Shown: piece by piece, positions 16,358 through 25,162 of the stretch
Layout: every line of letters begins with the position of its first letter
Position numbering within the stretch: position 1 is the stretch's first letter
NCBI RefSeq assembly: GCF_008035925.1
Contig: NZ_CP036264.1
Span: 5,640,402-5,704,401, forward strand
Origin: Stieleria maiorica
GTDB taxonomy: Bacteria; Planctomycetota; Planctomycetia; Pirellulales; Pirellulaceae
DNA length: 64,000 nt
Direction: 5' to 3'
Notes under the pieces: model-generated
Told to the model about the DNA's origin: nothing
Seen by the model: only the letters and a program-made list of their open reading frames with translations
The model's database searches: none
Program-made: the position numbers and the translations under genes

Positions 16358-17491
16358 ATGCAGCGTGAAACCCTATTCGAAGCCGGCTTCTTCATCGTCT
16401 GGTTCATCGTGTTGGCCGTTGTCGTCGTCGGCAGCCTGCTTTGGATCGGCTGGATGTCCGGGCTGCGGAAACGGAACCTGTGCGGCGACGCGTCCGAACA
16501 TCTGATCACGCCGCTGCCCCAGCACTTTCCCCGCTGGAGCGTGTTCGATTTTGTGCTGATGTTCGGTGTGATGATCTTGACCGGGTCACTGTTGCATCAA
16601 ACGCTCGCCGCTGACCAACCGGCCGGCGACGCGGCGGTCGTCGATCAAGCGCCGGCGGATGCTGACGCACCGGCCCCCGCTGACGTACCGGCCCCCGCTG
16701 ACGTACCGGCCCCCGCTGACGTACCGGCCCCCGCTGACGTACCGGCCCCCGCTGACGTACAGGCCCCCGCTGACGTACAGGCCCCCGCTGACGTACAGGC
16801 CCCCGCTGACGTACAGGCCCCCGCTGACGTACCGGCCCCCGCTGACGCACAGGCCCCCGCTGAAAAACTGGTGACCCAGGTAAAAATCCACTTCGTCGCC
16901 AACCTGACCGCCTTGGGACTGACCTTGATCTTCCTGCGGCTGACGCAAGGTCTGACCCTTGCGGATTTGAGTTTGATCCCCAACGGGAATGACGTTCGGC
17001 GCGGGCTTTTCGCGACCGTCTGGATTCTGACACCGGTTCTGTTGATCAACTGGGTGGTCTCCCAACTGGTACGGTATGAACACACGGTGACAGATTTAAT
17101 GGCCGAACAGACGGGGCCGCAGACGTTCCTGGCGTTGCTCTTGTCCGTCGCGTTGGTGACGCCGATCGTCGAGGAGTTTCAGTTTCGCTTGCTGCTGCAA
17201 GGCGGACTGCAGCGGATCGCCGACCTGCCGGTTTCCGCGCTTTCACCGCAATCGCCTCCGCCAACGGCCTGGCACCCGACCTCGGCTTGGCCGGTCTACG
17301 CCACCAGTTTGTTGTTCGCCGCCATGCACCTGGGACAAGGCGCCGCGCCCATCCCGCTGTTTTTTCTGTCGGTCGGTCTGGGATTCTTGTACCAACGCAC
17401 CGGCCGGCTCGTCCCCGTCATCGTGGTCCACATCCTGCTCAACACGGCAACGCTGTGCATGGAATTTTGCCGCGTCAACGCGGGTTTATGA
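16358..17491 (+). CDS. CPBP-family intramembrane metalloprotease with a PAPADV repeat insert
   Basis: 377 residues, multi-pass membrane protein. The C-terminal domain has the three CPBP (Rce1/abortive-infection) motifs: EEFQFR (E-E-x3-R), FAAMH (F-x3-H) and HILLN, which bind the metal and catalyse proteolysis or, in some members, act as scaffolds. Between the second membrane segment and this domain lies a periplasmic or cytoplasmic linker built of eleven hexapeptides (PAPADV/QAPADV, residues about 105-170), encoded by 18-nt repeats at 16670-16867. The linker is probably extended and variable in length. Downstream of pgsA by 7 bp, likely cotranscribed. The substrate is unknown. Confidence 0.85.
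   Translation: MQRETLFEAGFFIVWFIVLAVVVVGSLLWIGWMSGLRKRNLCGDASEHLITPLPQHFPRWSVFDFVLMFGVMILTGSLLHQTLAADQPAGDAAVVDQAPADADAPAPADVPAPADVPAPADVPAPADVPAPADVQAPADVQAPADVQAPADVQAPADVPAPADAQAPAEKLVTQVKIHFVANLTALGLTLIFLRLTQGLTLADLSLIPNGNDVRRGLFATVWILTPVLLINWVVSQLVRYEHTVTDLMAEQTGPQTFLALLLSVALVTPIVEEFQFRLLLQGGLQRIADLPVSALSPQSPPPTAWHPTSAWPVYATSLLFAAMHLGQGAAPIPLFFLSVGLGFLYQRTGRLVPVIVVHILLNTATLCMEFCRVNAGL
16670..16867 (+). repeat. 18-nt coding tandem repeat, eleven units
   Basis: Units of CCGGCCCCCGCTGACGTA (variant CAGGCC...) encode P/Q-A-P-A-D-V in the CPBP protein. Near-identical DNA, including synonymous positions, indicates recent expansion by slippage or recombination. Confidence 0.95.
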
Positions 17492-17504
17492 TACCGGCGC
17501 ATCA

Positions 17505-17536
17505 CCATGCCAGCGGGAAGCGTTAGCGAGCGGCGC
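17505..17536. repeat. GCTCGCTAACGCTTCCCGC repeat, inverted copy
   Basis: Reverse complement of the repeat at 8389 and 8474, lying between two convergent genes. Confidence 0.65.
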
Positions 17537-17545
17537 CCGGAAACT

Positions 17546-18940
17546 TCACGAACCTCTCGCCGCGGCCAAGTTCGCCACCACCACGCTGGCGACCAGCCCC
17601 GGCAAAAAGATCGCACCGGCATCGGCGAATCGTCCCAACGGCGGGCTGGTCAAAATCACAAACCCGATGCTGAAGACCGCGTAGGTGATCGCGACGATGG
17701 CAAACGCATTCCAGCCGGCCGGTAACTCGATCGGACCGATCGCCGGTTGCCGGACGACCTTGACCAGCAGCCACAACAACCCCAGCAAAACCGTCGGCAA
17801 AAAAATCGGATGCATCGCGATGTTCGCCGCCGTCCCCCAAACGCTGCGCCGAACCGCCAGCAACAACCAACGCAGATAGCCGGTCGGCGATTGCGACAGG
17901 ATCGCACGGTTGAGCGTGCCGATTTGCCGATGCACCCGGACTTCCGGCGCGAGCGGATTCGACGCATCTTTCTTGGCATCGACTTCACGCGCCAACGGCC
18001 AAACGATGCCATAGTTGATCTGTCCCCACTGCTGTTCGATCGTCAGCGTGGGCAGCGACCCGCCGGATGGATCGGGCAATTGAAATCCTCGGCGGGTCAG
18101 TTCGTCGGCCACACGTCGCCCTAGTTCCGCGGATTCGCCAGGCAGATTTCGCAACGTCTCCGCAGGAACCGTCTGGACCAGGACGGCAGAAAGGTTTTGA
18201 TGGCCGAACGGGGCGATGGCGAAGTCGGACACCACCAACTTCCGAATGAACATCCAGCCCACGACGACGATGCCGACCGCGCACGCGATCTTCAGCCCTA
18301 ATAAACGCGACGGAGCGACCGTCGCATCCGCCCCGTCATCCGCATCGGCATCAGCCGTGACCACCGCACCGCGATCGAACAACAGCCATCCGGTCACGGC
18401 GATCCAGGGCACGAGAAACAAATAGGCCGGTCGCACGAAGATGGTGATGATCGCGACCACCGCACAGGCGATCGCGCAGGCCACTGTCTGAGTCGCGGAT
18501 CGGGTCCGACACGCGTTCATCAACAGCGACGCCGTGATCACCCCCAGCGACGCCGCCGGAGCGTCGGTGCTGATCGTGCTGATGTGGTCGGCCGCCGTGC
18601 ATCCGACCAGGATGCAACCGCCAGCGGCGCCCGCCGAACGCAGGGGCATGCCGCGGCGATGCAGGGCTTCGGTAAAGGACCATGACGCGGTGGCATGCAA
18701 CAGCACCTGTAACAGCGGAACCCACGACAGGCCGACCGTCGCGGAGACGACCGCCAAAAAGACCGGGTAGCCGGGCGTGCGAATCGAAAGCAATGCATCG
18801 GTCAGCGAACCCAGCGGATAATCCACATAGCTGGGCGTGTCGTTGACCATGTGCATGGCCAGTCGCCCCGAGATGGCGGCCACAGCGACACCGATGATGG
18901 CGAACAGCAGCCAGCGAATCGGAGCGGCGTTGAACTTCAT
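17546..18940 (-). CDS. Polytopic membrane protein, possible GT-C type glycosyltransferase
   Basis: 464 residues from the ATG at 18940. About nine to eleven hydrophobic segments. The first extramembrane loop contains NDTPSYVDYP followed by RTPGYPVFL; an acidic residue in that loop plus RxPGYP recalls GT-C fold glycosyltransferases (mannosyl/arabinosyltransferase type), which use lipid-linked sugars. A soluble insert at about 260-350 separates two membrane blocks. The GT-C idea rests on this loop only, so the family is tentative. It begins 4 bp after the der stop, suggesting cotranscription; no shared function is evident. Confidence 0.6.
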   Translation of the reverse strand: MKFNAAPIRWLLFAIIGVAVAAISGRLAMHMVNDTPSYVDYPLGSLTDALLSIRTPGYPVFLAVVSATVGLSWVPLLQVLLHATASWSFTEALHRRGMPLRSAGAAGGCILVGCTAADHISTISTDAPAASLGVITASLLMNACRTRSATQTVACAIACAVVAIITIFVRPAYLFLVPWIAVTGWLLFDRGAVVTADADADDGADATVAPSRLLGLKIACAVGIVVVGWMFIRKLVVSDFAIAPFGHQNLSAVLVQTVPAETLRNLPGESAELGRRVADELTRRGFQLPDPSGGSLPTLTIEQQWGQINYGIVWPLAREVDAKKDASNPLAPEVRVHRQIGTLNRAILSQSPTGYLRWLLLAVRRSVWGTAANIAMHPIFLPTVLLGLLWLLVKVVRQPAIGPIELPAGWNAFAIVAITYAVFSIGFVILTSPPLGRFADAGAIFLPGLVASVVVANLAAARGS

Positions 18941-18944
18941 GGAC

Positions 18945-20282
18945 TTAGCGATTGATCGCGTCTTCTTCGTCGTTGCGTGCGCGTTTCTGCAGGTACATCT
19001 TGATCGGCACTTCACCGAATTTCAGGTGATCGCGCATCACATTCATCAAATACCGTTTGTAGTCGTTCGAAAACGCCTTCGGTTCGTTGCACATCACCAC
19101 GATCGTCGGCGGTTCGGTGGCAACCTGCGTGGCATAGTAGATCTTGGGCCGACGGTTCTGATACAGCGGCGGCTGATGGGCTTCGATCGCGCTGCGCAAC
19201 AAGCGGTTGAGTTGTCCGGTCGAGACACGCTCGCGGGCTTGCTTGTAAAGCATGCTGGAGTGATTCAGTAGCGCTTTGACGTTCTTGCCGGTCTGTCCGG
19301 TGATGAACGCGATCGGCGCATAGGAAAGCGTGGGGAACTGACGACGCAGGTACCTGACCCAACGTTCGGTCGGCATCGTGTCGTGCAGCAGATCCCACTT
19401 GTTGATCACAAAGATGCACGGTTTGTAGTTGTCGATGACATAGCCGATCAGTTGTTTGTCGACCTTGCTGACCGTTTCGGCCGCGTCGAAGAACATCAGC
19501 ACGACGTCGGCGCGACGGATGCTCCGCTGGGCGCGGTGCATGCCGTAGAATTCCAAGTCCGTGCGTTGGCTCTTGCGTTTTCTCAGCCCCGGCGTATCGA
19601 TGGCGATGAAGGTCTGGCCGTCGACTTCAAAGTGGACGTCCACGCTGTCACGCGTCGTTCCGGCAACTTCGCTGACGATCATGCGATCGGTTTCCGCCAA
19701 CGTGTTGACGAACGTGCTTTTGCCGACGTTGCGGCGTCCGACGATCGTCAGTTTCATCGTCGGCACATTGATCGACTCGTCCGACGGCGGCAACCGATCG
19801 CGGATCAATTCCAGCAGCTCTTCGCGGTTGCGATTCTGCGTCGTGCTGACGGTGATCAGATGGCCGCGCCCCAAGCGATGGAATTCCTCGGCATGCACGT
19901 CGTGGTGCCGCTGGTCGGACTTGTTGGCGACCAAAATCACCGGGCGTTCCACCCCACGCAACCGCTCGACGACCAATTCGTCCAGCGGCATCAAGCCGGT
20001 CTGGACGTCGACGACCAACAAAATCACGTCGGCCGAGTTGATCGCCAATTCGATCTGACGACGCACGTCCGCCGTCAAATCGTCGGGGTCTTCGATGCCC
20101 AACCCCCCGGTGTCGGTCAGCTCAAAAAATTGCCCCTCCGACTCGATCAATGTCGTCATCCGGTCGCGTGTGACGCCTTCATAGTCGTCGACGATCGCCA
20201 ATCGGCGGCGGGCAAGCCAATTAAAGAGACTGCTTTTGCCGACATTCGGGCGGCCAACGATCGCAACTTGGGGGACGGGCAT
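18945..20282 (-). CDS. der: Ribosome biogenesis GTPase Der (EngA)
   Basis: 445 residues from the ATG at 20282. Two consecutive TrmE/Era-type GTPase domains, the hallmark of Der: first G1 GRPNVGKS (residues 8-15) with DTGG and NKSD motifs, second G1 GRRNVGKST with DTPGLRKR and NKWD, then the KH-like C-terminal domain (RLLRSAIEAHQPP..., PPTIVVMCNEP). It acts in 50S subunit assembly. The open frame extends upstream to 20819, but that part overlaps the divergent uracil-DNA glycosylase gene and is unconserved. The length is typical for Der. Confidence 0.95.
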   Translation of the reverse strand: MPVPQVAIVGRPNVGKSSLFNWLARRRLAIVDDYEGVTRDRMTTLIESEGQFFELTDTGGLGIEDPDDLTADVRRQIELAINSADVILLVVDVQTGLMPLDELVVERLRGVERPVILVANKSDQRHHDVHAEEFHRLGRGHLITVSTTQNRNREELLELIRDRLPPSDESINVPTMKLTIVGRRNVGKSTFVNTLAETDRMIVSEVAGTTRDSVDVHFEVDGQTFIAIDTPGLRKRKSQRTDLEFYGMHRAQRSIRRADVVLMFFDAAETVSKVDKQLIGYVIDNYKPCIFVINKWDLLHDTMPTERWVRYLRRQFPTLSYAPIAFITGQTGKNVKALLNHSSMLYKQARERVSTGQLNRLLRSAIEAHQPPLYQNRRPKIYYATQVATEPPTIVVMCNEPKAFSNDYKRYLMNVMRDHLKFGEVPIKMYLQKRARNDEEDAINR

Positions 20283-20387
20283 GGAACAGTCTGTCGGACA
20301 AACGTAGCGTGAACGGAAGGGGAAACCAGCGTGGTATGTTAAACGCCGTGGTGCAAAACAAGTAGGCCGTGTGTTATCTATGGTGCC

Positions 20388-21365
20388 ATGGAGCAAGAAA
20401 AACCAACGATCGATGGGCCCGACCCCGCCGCAACGCTCGCCCAAGCCGCCGGATTGGCCGAACATCTCCAGCGGATCGGCGTCCAGTGGCTGCCGACCCC
20501 CGATGCCGAATCCACACAGGCCCTGGCGACCCAATTCCGCGTTGCCGGCCAGGACACACCGCAACCACAGCCCGAAGCCGCATCCCGACCGACGTCCGCC
20601 CCGGCAACACCGGTCACAGCCCAGCCCGCCGCAGCCCAGCCCGCCGCAGCCCAGCCCGCCGCAGCCCAGCCCGCCGCAGCCCAGCCCGCCGCGCCCGCGA
20701 CAGCGCCGAGTCCGCCTGGCGGCAGCCCCGCACCCGGCTTCGCCTTGCAAAGCGATTCGGCCGCCGCGAACGAACCCTACGCCGGGCCGCCACTGGCCGC
20801 CGACGCCCGCGCCGCCCAACTGGCCGCGTTTGCCGAAACCGTCGCCGCCTGCACCCGCTGCGAAATCCTTTCCAAGTGCCGCACCAAAACGGTCTTCGGC
20901 GAAGGCAACGTCACGCCCCGGATCGTCTTCTTCGGCGAAGGCCCCGGTCGCGAGGAAGATCTGTCAGGCCGGCCCTTCGTCGGTAAAGCCGGCCAGTTGC
21001 TGACCAAGATGATCGGGGCCTGCAAGTTCGCGCGCGAAGACGTCTACATCATGAATACCGTCAAATGTCGACCACCGAACAATCGAAACCCCGAACCGAC
21101 CGAGATCGAAAACTGTCGCGAGTACTTCCAAGCCCAGTTCCAAATCTTGCGGCCCGAGTACATCGTCTGCTTAGGCCTGGTCAGCGCACAAGCACTGCTG
21201 CAAACCAAACTGTCCGTCGGACGGTTGCGAGGAAAATTCCATTCTTACTTTGATAGCAAAGTGTTGGTGACCTATCACCCGTCGTACTTGTTGCGCAATC
21301 CGGCCGCGAAAAAAGCGGCCTGGGAAGATCTGCAGTTGATGTTGCGTGATGCGGGGTTGATGTAG
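20388..21365 (+). CDS. Family 4 uracil-DNA glycosylase with long N-terminal extension
   Basis: 325 residues. Family 4 glycosylases excise uracil from DNA and carry a 4Fe-4S cluster. Cluster cysteines are visible as C155 and C158 (CTRC) and C227-x15-C243. Active-site motifs are GEGPGREEDLSGRPFVGKAG (183-202) and TYHPSYLLRN near the C-terminus. About 150 N-terminal residues are extra; residues 78-102 are five AQPAA units encoded by a 15-nt repeat (20619-20693). The extension is probably disordered. Similar N-terminal linkers occur on other bacterial family 4 enzymes. Divergent from der by about 105 bp. Confidence 0.9.
   Translation: MEQEKPTIDGPDPAATLAQAAGLAEHLQRIGVQWLPTPDAESTQALATQFRVAGQDTPQPQPEAASRPTSAPATPVTAQPAAAQPAAAQPAAAQPAAAQPAAPATAPSPPGGSPAPGFALQSDSAAANEPYAGPPLAADARAAQLAAFAETVAACTRCEILSKCRTKTVFGEGNVTPRIVFFGEGPGREEDLSGRPFVGKAGQLLTKMIGACKFAREDVYIMNTVKCRPPNNRNPEPTEIENCREYFQAQFQILRPEYIVCLGLVSAQALLQTKLSVGRLRGKFHSYFDSKVLVTYHPSYLLRNPAAKKAAWEDLQLMLRDAGLM
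20619..20693 (+). repeat. 15-nt coding tandem repeat, five units
   Basis: Five copies of GCCCAGCCCGCCGCA encode AQPAA in the glycosylase N-terminal extension. The copies are identical at the DNA level. Confidence 0.95.
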
Positions 21366-21501
21366 CGGCGTAAAAAACTCGTATTGACCGGTTTTGGAAT
21401 ACCAGAACAATCTGTGTGGATCGCGGATGTCACCGCCAAGCGAAAGGATCGCTTGAGAGTCCGCGAGAGCTGAATCCCACGATGTGCATGGAGGCCATCT
21501 G

Positions 21502-23166
21502 ATGCGTCACGCATTTGACGTTCGACAAAGCGTTTCTTTTCGCACCCTTCTCGGCGAAGATTCGGTCAACAAAGAATTGGCGTTGCTGCCGAAATTGTCA
21601 TCGACCGATGTGCCTCCGATGACCTCGGTCTCCATCGACACCTTTGCGGACGAAGTTGACCAACCGATTTCGATCTCGCTGGCCGAGTTATTCCCCGAAG
21701 CCAAGTTCTTTGGCTGCAAGGATGTTTGTCTTTCCACGCTTGCCGAAGACGTCCACGAGTGTGGCCCCGGCGACGTGGTGACCTATCGCGTCGGCGAAGG
21801 TGATCCGAACGAATTGATTTCGGACGCACTGGCACGTGGCGCCGGCGGAATCCTGACCGAACAACTGCTGCCGTGCCCGCTTCCCCAATGCATCGTCGGC
21901 AGTGTGGATCATGCGCTCGCGCGAATCACGTCGGCCAAACACCAGCATCCCGACCGCAAGCTTTTGACGGTCGGTGTTTTGGGCAACAGCGGAAAGACAT
22001 CAACCTGTTTATTGGCGGCGACGTTGACCAAGGCGTTGGGAATTCGAACCGCGTACCAGTGTGACCTCGGGGCCAGCGACGGCGTCGTCAACGAGACCCC
22101 CGCGCAAGCGGTCCCGCACGGTGCCCCGCTGATCGATTGGATCGCCGAGTCGGGCGACTGCCTGAGCCGAATCGCGATCATCGAAATCGATGAAACGGCA
22201 GCTCGCGACGGACACTACGACGCGCTGCAGTTTGACGTGTTGATGGTGACCGGCAAGCGAGAGCTGTCGGACGACTTCGGACCGTGTGGCTTGCAGTGCT
22301 TGATGGAGCGATTGACGCCGACCGGAATCGTGATTGCACCGGGGGAAGACACCAAGACGGTTCGCGTGCTGGAAGAATCGCGTTGCCAATCGATCTTTTA
22401 CGGCACGACCGCCGAGAGCGAGTTCGGCGCGATCATGATCGACCAATCCGGCGGCATGGCGACACTGATGCTGACCGCCGGCGACACCAGTGCGATGATG
22501 GAAACGCCGCTGTGCGGAAAATCGATGGCGTCCAACATCGCGGCGGCATCCGCACTGGGAGCATTGCTCGGGCATTCGCCCCACGAGATCGCCAAACACT
22601 TGTCGACGCTTCGATCGATTCCGGGGCGTGGCCAGCGACTGGTCGATTTCGGACACGCAACGGTGGTGCTGGAAACCGGCGGCACCGTTGACCGCGTGAG
22701 GGCGGCATTGCGGACGGCCAAAGCGGTCGGGGCGGGCGGGCGTGTCTGGTGCGTGTTGGCGATCGGCGAAGCAGACGACGCCGAGCTGCTGGCCAGCTAT
22801 GGACATGTTATCGAACGTTTTGCACACCATTGCGTGGTGGCCAGTCGCCCGGAGCATAGCGGAGCGTTCTTGCAGCGTTCCCACCAATTGCTCGACGGTG
22901 TGAAAAAGTGCGCCGCGATTCGCCTGGTGGTCGATCAACAAAAAGCCCTTCAGTGGGCGATCGAGTCTTCTCGGGCGCGTGACACGATTGTCGTGATCAC
23001 CAACGATCGAGCCCAACCGGCCCACCAGTCCCGAACCGAAATGGCGGCGTTGGAACAGTGGGTCGCCGCGGCGCGCACTAAGAAAGACGCCGAAGAAGAA
23101 GCCGCGGCCGAAGCCGATCCCACCGCCGACGTCGGCGCTCCGATCAAATTAAAACTGTTCCGCTAG
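21502..23166 (+). CDS. Mur-ligase-family protein, divergent MurE-like paralogue
   Basis: 554 residues. The ATG at 21502 has a good Shine-Dalgarno (GGAGG seven bases upstream) and is preferred to a GTG at 21484. The middle domain has the Mur-ligase P-loop GVLGNSGKTST (MurE usually GTNGKTT) and a C-terminal domain with SIPGRGQRLVDFG, resembling the MurE DxNPR-preceding GRxE segment. The typical N-terminal UDP-binding domain is recognisable as GPGDVVTYRVGE...ARGAGGILTEQ. The DNPR motif that binds meso-diaminopimelate is not seen. The C-terminus is Ala/Glu-rich. It could be a peptidoglycan enzyme of altered specificity or another amide ligase; the role is open. Confidence 0.72.
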   Translation: MRHAFDVRQSVSFRTLLGEDSVNKELALLPKLSSTDVPPMTSVSIDTFADEVDQPISISLAELFPEAKFFGCKDVCLSTLAEDVHECGPGDVVTYRVGEGDPNELISDALARGAGGILTEQLLPCPLPQCIVGSVDHALARITSAKHQHPDRKLLTVGVLGNSGKTSTCLLAATLTKALGIRTAYQCDLGASDGVVNETPAQAVPHGAPLIDWIAESGDCLSRIAIIEIDETAARDGHYDALQFDVLMVTGKRELSDDFGPCGLQCLMERLTPTGIVIAPGEDTKTVRVLEESRCQSIFYGTTAESEFGAIMIDQSGGMATLMLTAGDTSAMMETPLCGKSMASNIAAASALGALLGHSPHEIAKHLSTLRSIPGRGQRLVDFGHATVVLETGGTVDRVRAALRTAKAVGAGGRVWCVLAIGEADDAELLASYGHVIERFAHHCVVASRPEHSGAFLQRSHQLLDGVKKCAAIRLVVDQQKALQWAIESSRARDTIVVITNDRAQPAHQSRTEMAALEQWVAAARTKKDAEEEAAAEADPTADVGAPIKLKLFR

Positions 23167-23171
23167 CACGC

Positions 23172-23252
23172 CGACTCCCATCAACCCGTACGACGGCCCT
23201 TCCGGGCGGTCGACTCCCATCAACAAGTACGACGGCCCTTCCGGGCCGTCGC
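23172..23252. repeat. GACGGCCCTTCCGGGCCGTC repeat, two direct copies
   Basis: Two near-identical 40-nt units (GACTCCCATCAAC then GTACGACGGCCCTTCCGGG) sit between convergent genes. Each contains a GGCCCTTCCGGGCC-type palindrome that could act as a bidirectional terminator. A third copy of the palindrome is at 45050-45073. Confidence 0.75.
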
Positions 23253-23254
23253 CG

Positions 23255-25162
23255 CTAAAACTTCCAGCGGTACTCCATCCGCGTTCCGTACACGTCGTCC
23301 TCGCCCTCGCGCCAACCGTGCATGACGTCGAACCGAAGCAGCGTGGCGTTGGAGATCGGAAACTGATAGCGGGCTCCGATCGCGTACTGGTCGCCGCGGG
23401 CGAGTGCGCGATCACCGTGGGTGGTCAGGTAGGTCAATTCGAGCAACAACTGCCGGTCCAAATCGTCGCCGATCAAATCGACGCCGACCGAGCCCCCGGC
23501 GGTGTCGGCCGCGGACGTGTCCAGGGTTGCAAAACCGTTTAGCCCGTCGGTGTCGAAGTTGATCCCGGTATTGCGCAAGATCCCTCCCGAGATTCCGGCA
23601 CGGGCGACCGACTGCGGCCGGTCCCAGCCGTAGAAAAAGTTGGCGTAGGGGACGACGGTCAACGGCGCGGCCGTGATCCAACTGTTTTCGACCAACAACA
23701 ATCCGCCGTCGGCCGTCCGGTCCGCCCCGGCGCGATCCTGTCCCGCATTGACGATCACTCGCACGCTGTTGCTGATCCGATCAAGGTAGCGACGCGTAAA
23801 ACTGAACGTCGCGTTGTGGTAGCTCAATGAATCGTCGTTGCGGTGATTCAAATACGCGTATCCCGTTTCGATGTATCCGCCATAGGCTTCGATGAACCAC
23901 GCCGTCCCGAATGCCTGTGCGTCGCTGTTGTCGGCAAACGCCGGGCTGTTGAGTTGATCGAACACGGCGAAGAAGCTGACGTCAAAGTTGGCCCAATTGA
24001 GCAGTCGACTATGCTTGGCGGGAATGGCAAACGCGATCCCGCTGACGGCGTCTTCCATCCAAATGCCGTTTTGAAACAACAGCGGCATCAGCCCCGCCGA
24101 AATCGGCAACTCAAACGGCGAGGACTGGTTACCCAACGCCCCGAGCATCACGCCCAGGTCACCTTCGAAGAATGCGGTCGCCGGAGTCAGGTTCATTTCA
24201 TTGCGGTACCGCAAATCGCCGTCGACCAATTCCCAACGCGTGAACCGGTTTTGTTTGTCCAGCGGACCGACGAAGGCGTGAAACCGTTCGGTGTCGGTGA
24301 TCTGAAGATCCATGTCCAGGTTCAGCCGATTGGCCCAGTTGTCGGCCCGCCCGCCGGCGTTGCGTCCGGACTGGATACCCGAGCGAACGTCGCCGTAGAC
24401 ATAGAATTTCGGCCGGACCAGATTCATCGGCCCGAACAGGTCCCGCCCTCGCGGCGTGATTCCGTCCCCGTACCAAACGCGCCCCCATTCGACCCACGGG
24501 TGTTGCGTCGGCACGTCTTGCTTGGCGTCATAAACCCAGGCTTCGCGCCCGCCGTCGTGATAACAGGCGGCGGGATCGACCGGCATCGGCGAAAAATCCA
24601 TGCTGTGATTGTGCAGCACCATCGGCGCAGGTTCCACCTGCAGCGGCGCACTCAGCCTCTCGGCCAGCGGCGTGTGCTCGGTGTATCGCGTGTGCTCGGT
24701 GCGTGACGTGTGCTCGGCGACCGGAGCTGCCGGCACCAAGTCGTGATCGAATAACTCGAGCGGAACGTCTGGAAGGTTCGCATCCGTTGTCGGAAGGCCC
24801 GACAGAGAACGCGCCGCTTGCGGCTGGTGGTAACGCTCCAATGCGACCGTGAATTCGTCCACGCGATGCGACGTCGAGGGCCGCGATTGGCTCGGCATCG
24901 GTGACGTCGATCCGACGCTCCGTGAGACTCCTTGCGTCACCGACGGTGACGCCGGCGGATCGGCGATCGAGGCGTGTTGTAGTTGGGCAAGCGAACGCAG
25001 CAGCGCCCGATCAAAGTCCTGCGTCACCATCGCGGTGGTCTCCGTCGACGATTCAGCCCCGGTCGGTTTCTCAACCGCCGGCAATCGTCGCGGACGGTCG
25101 GCACCGAGCGTCGACAACGACAACAATACCAGTCCGATCAAATGGATTCGATTCACGATCAT
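23255..25162 (-). CDS. Predicted outer-membrane beta-barrel protein paired with a multihaem cytochrome
   Basis: 635 residues from the ATG at 25162, whose A is shared with the stop of the upstream cytochrome gene (TGATG), so translation is coupled. It starts with a hydrophobic export signal (residues 1-22), then a low-complexity Ser/Thr/Pro-rich linker to about 200. The C-terminal ~400 residues show alternating polar/hydrophobic strands with many aromatic and Asn/Asp turns and end in MEYRWKF, a terminal aromatic typical of outer-membrane barrels. No named family is recognised. The link to the cytochrome suggests an envelope electron-transfer or substrate-channel role, which is inference. Confidence 0.65.
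   Translation of the reverse strand: MIVNRIHLIGLVLLSLSTLGADRPRRLPAVEKPTGAESSTETTAMVTQDFDRALLRSLAQLQHASIADPPASPSVTQGVSRSVGSTSPMPSQSRPSTSHRVDEFTVALERYHQPQAARSLSGLPTTDANLPDVPLELFDHDLVPAAPVAEHTSRTEHTRYTEHTPLAERLSAPLQVEPAPMVLHNHSMDFSPMPVDPAACYHDGGREAWVYDAKQDVPTQHPWVEWGRVWYGDGITPRGRDLFGPMNLVRPKFYVYGDVRSGIQSGRNAGGRADNWANRLNLDMDLQITDTERFHAFVGPLDKQNRFTRWELVDGDLRYRNEMNLTPATAFFEGDLGVMLGALGNQSSPFELPISAGLMPLLFQNGIWMEDAVSGIAFAIPAKHSRLLNWANFDVSFFAVFDQLNSPAFADNSDAQAFGTAWFIEAYGGYIETGYAYLNHRNDDSLSYHNATFSFTRRYLDRISNSVRVIVNAGQDRAGADRTADGGLLLVENSWITAAPLTVVPYANFFYGWDRPQSVARAGISGGILRNTGINFDTDGLNGFATLDTSAADTAGGSVGVDLIGDDLDRQLLLELTYLTTHGDRALARGDQYAIGARYQFPISNATLLRFDVMHGWREGEDDVYGTRMEYRWKF

Noticed and set aside
16506-17033. 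Repetitive minus-strand frame (QRGPVR repeats) opposite the CPBP gene
   Set aside because: Simply the complement of the 18-nt coding repeat; the plus strand has CPBP catalytic motifs.
20283-20819. 179-residue N-terminal extension of Der
   Set aside because: Overlaps the divergent uracil-DNA glycosylase gene and is low-complexity; Der of normal length starts at 20282.
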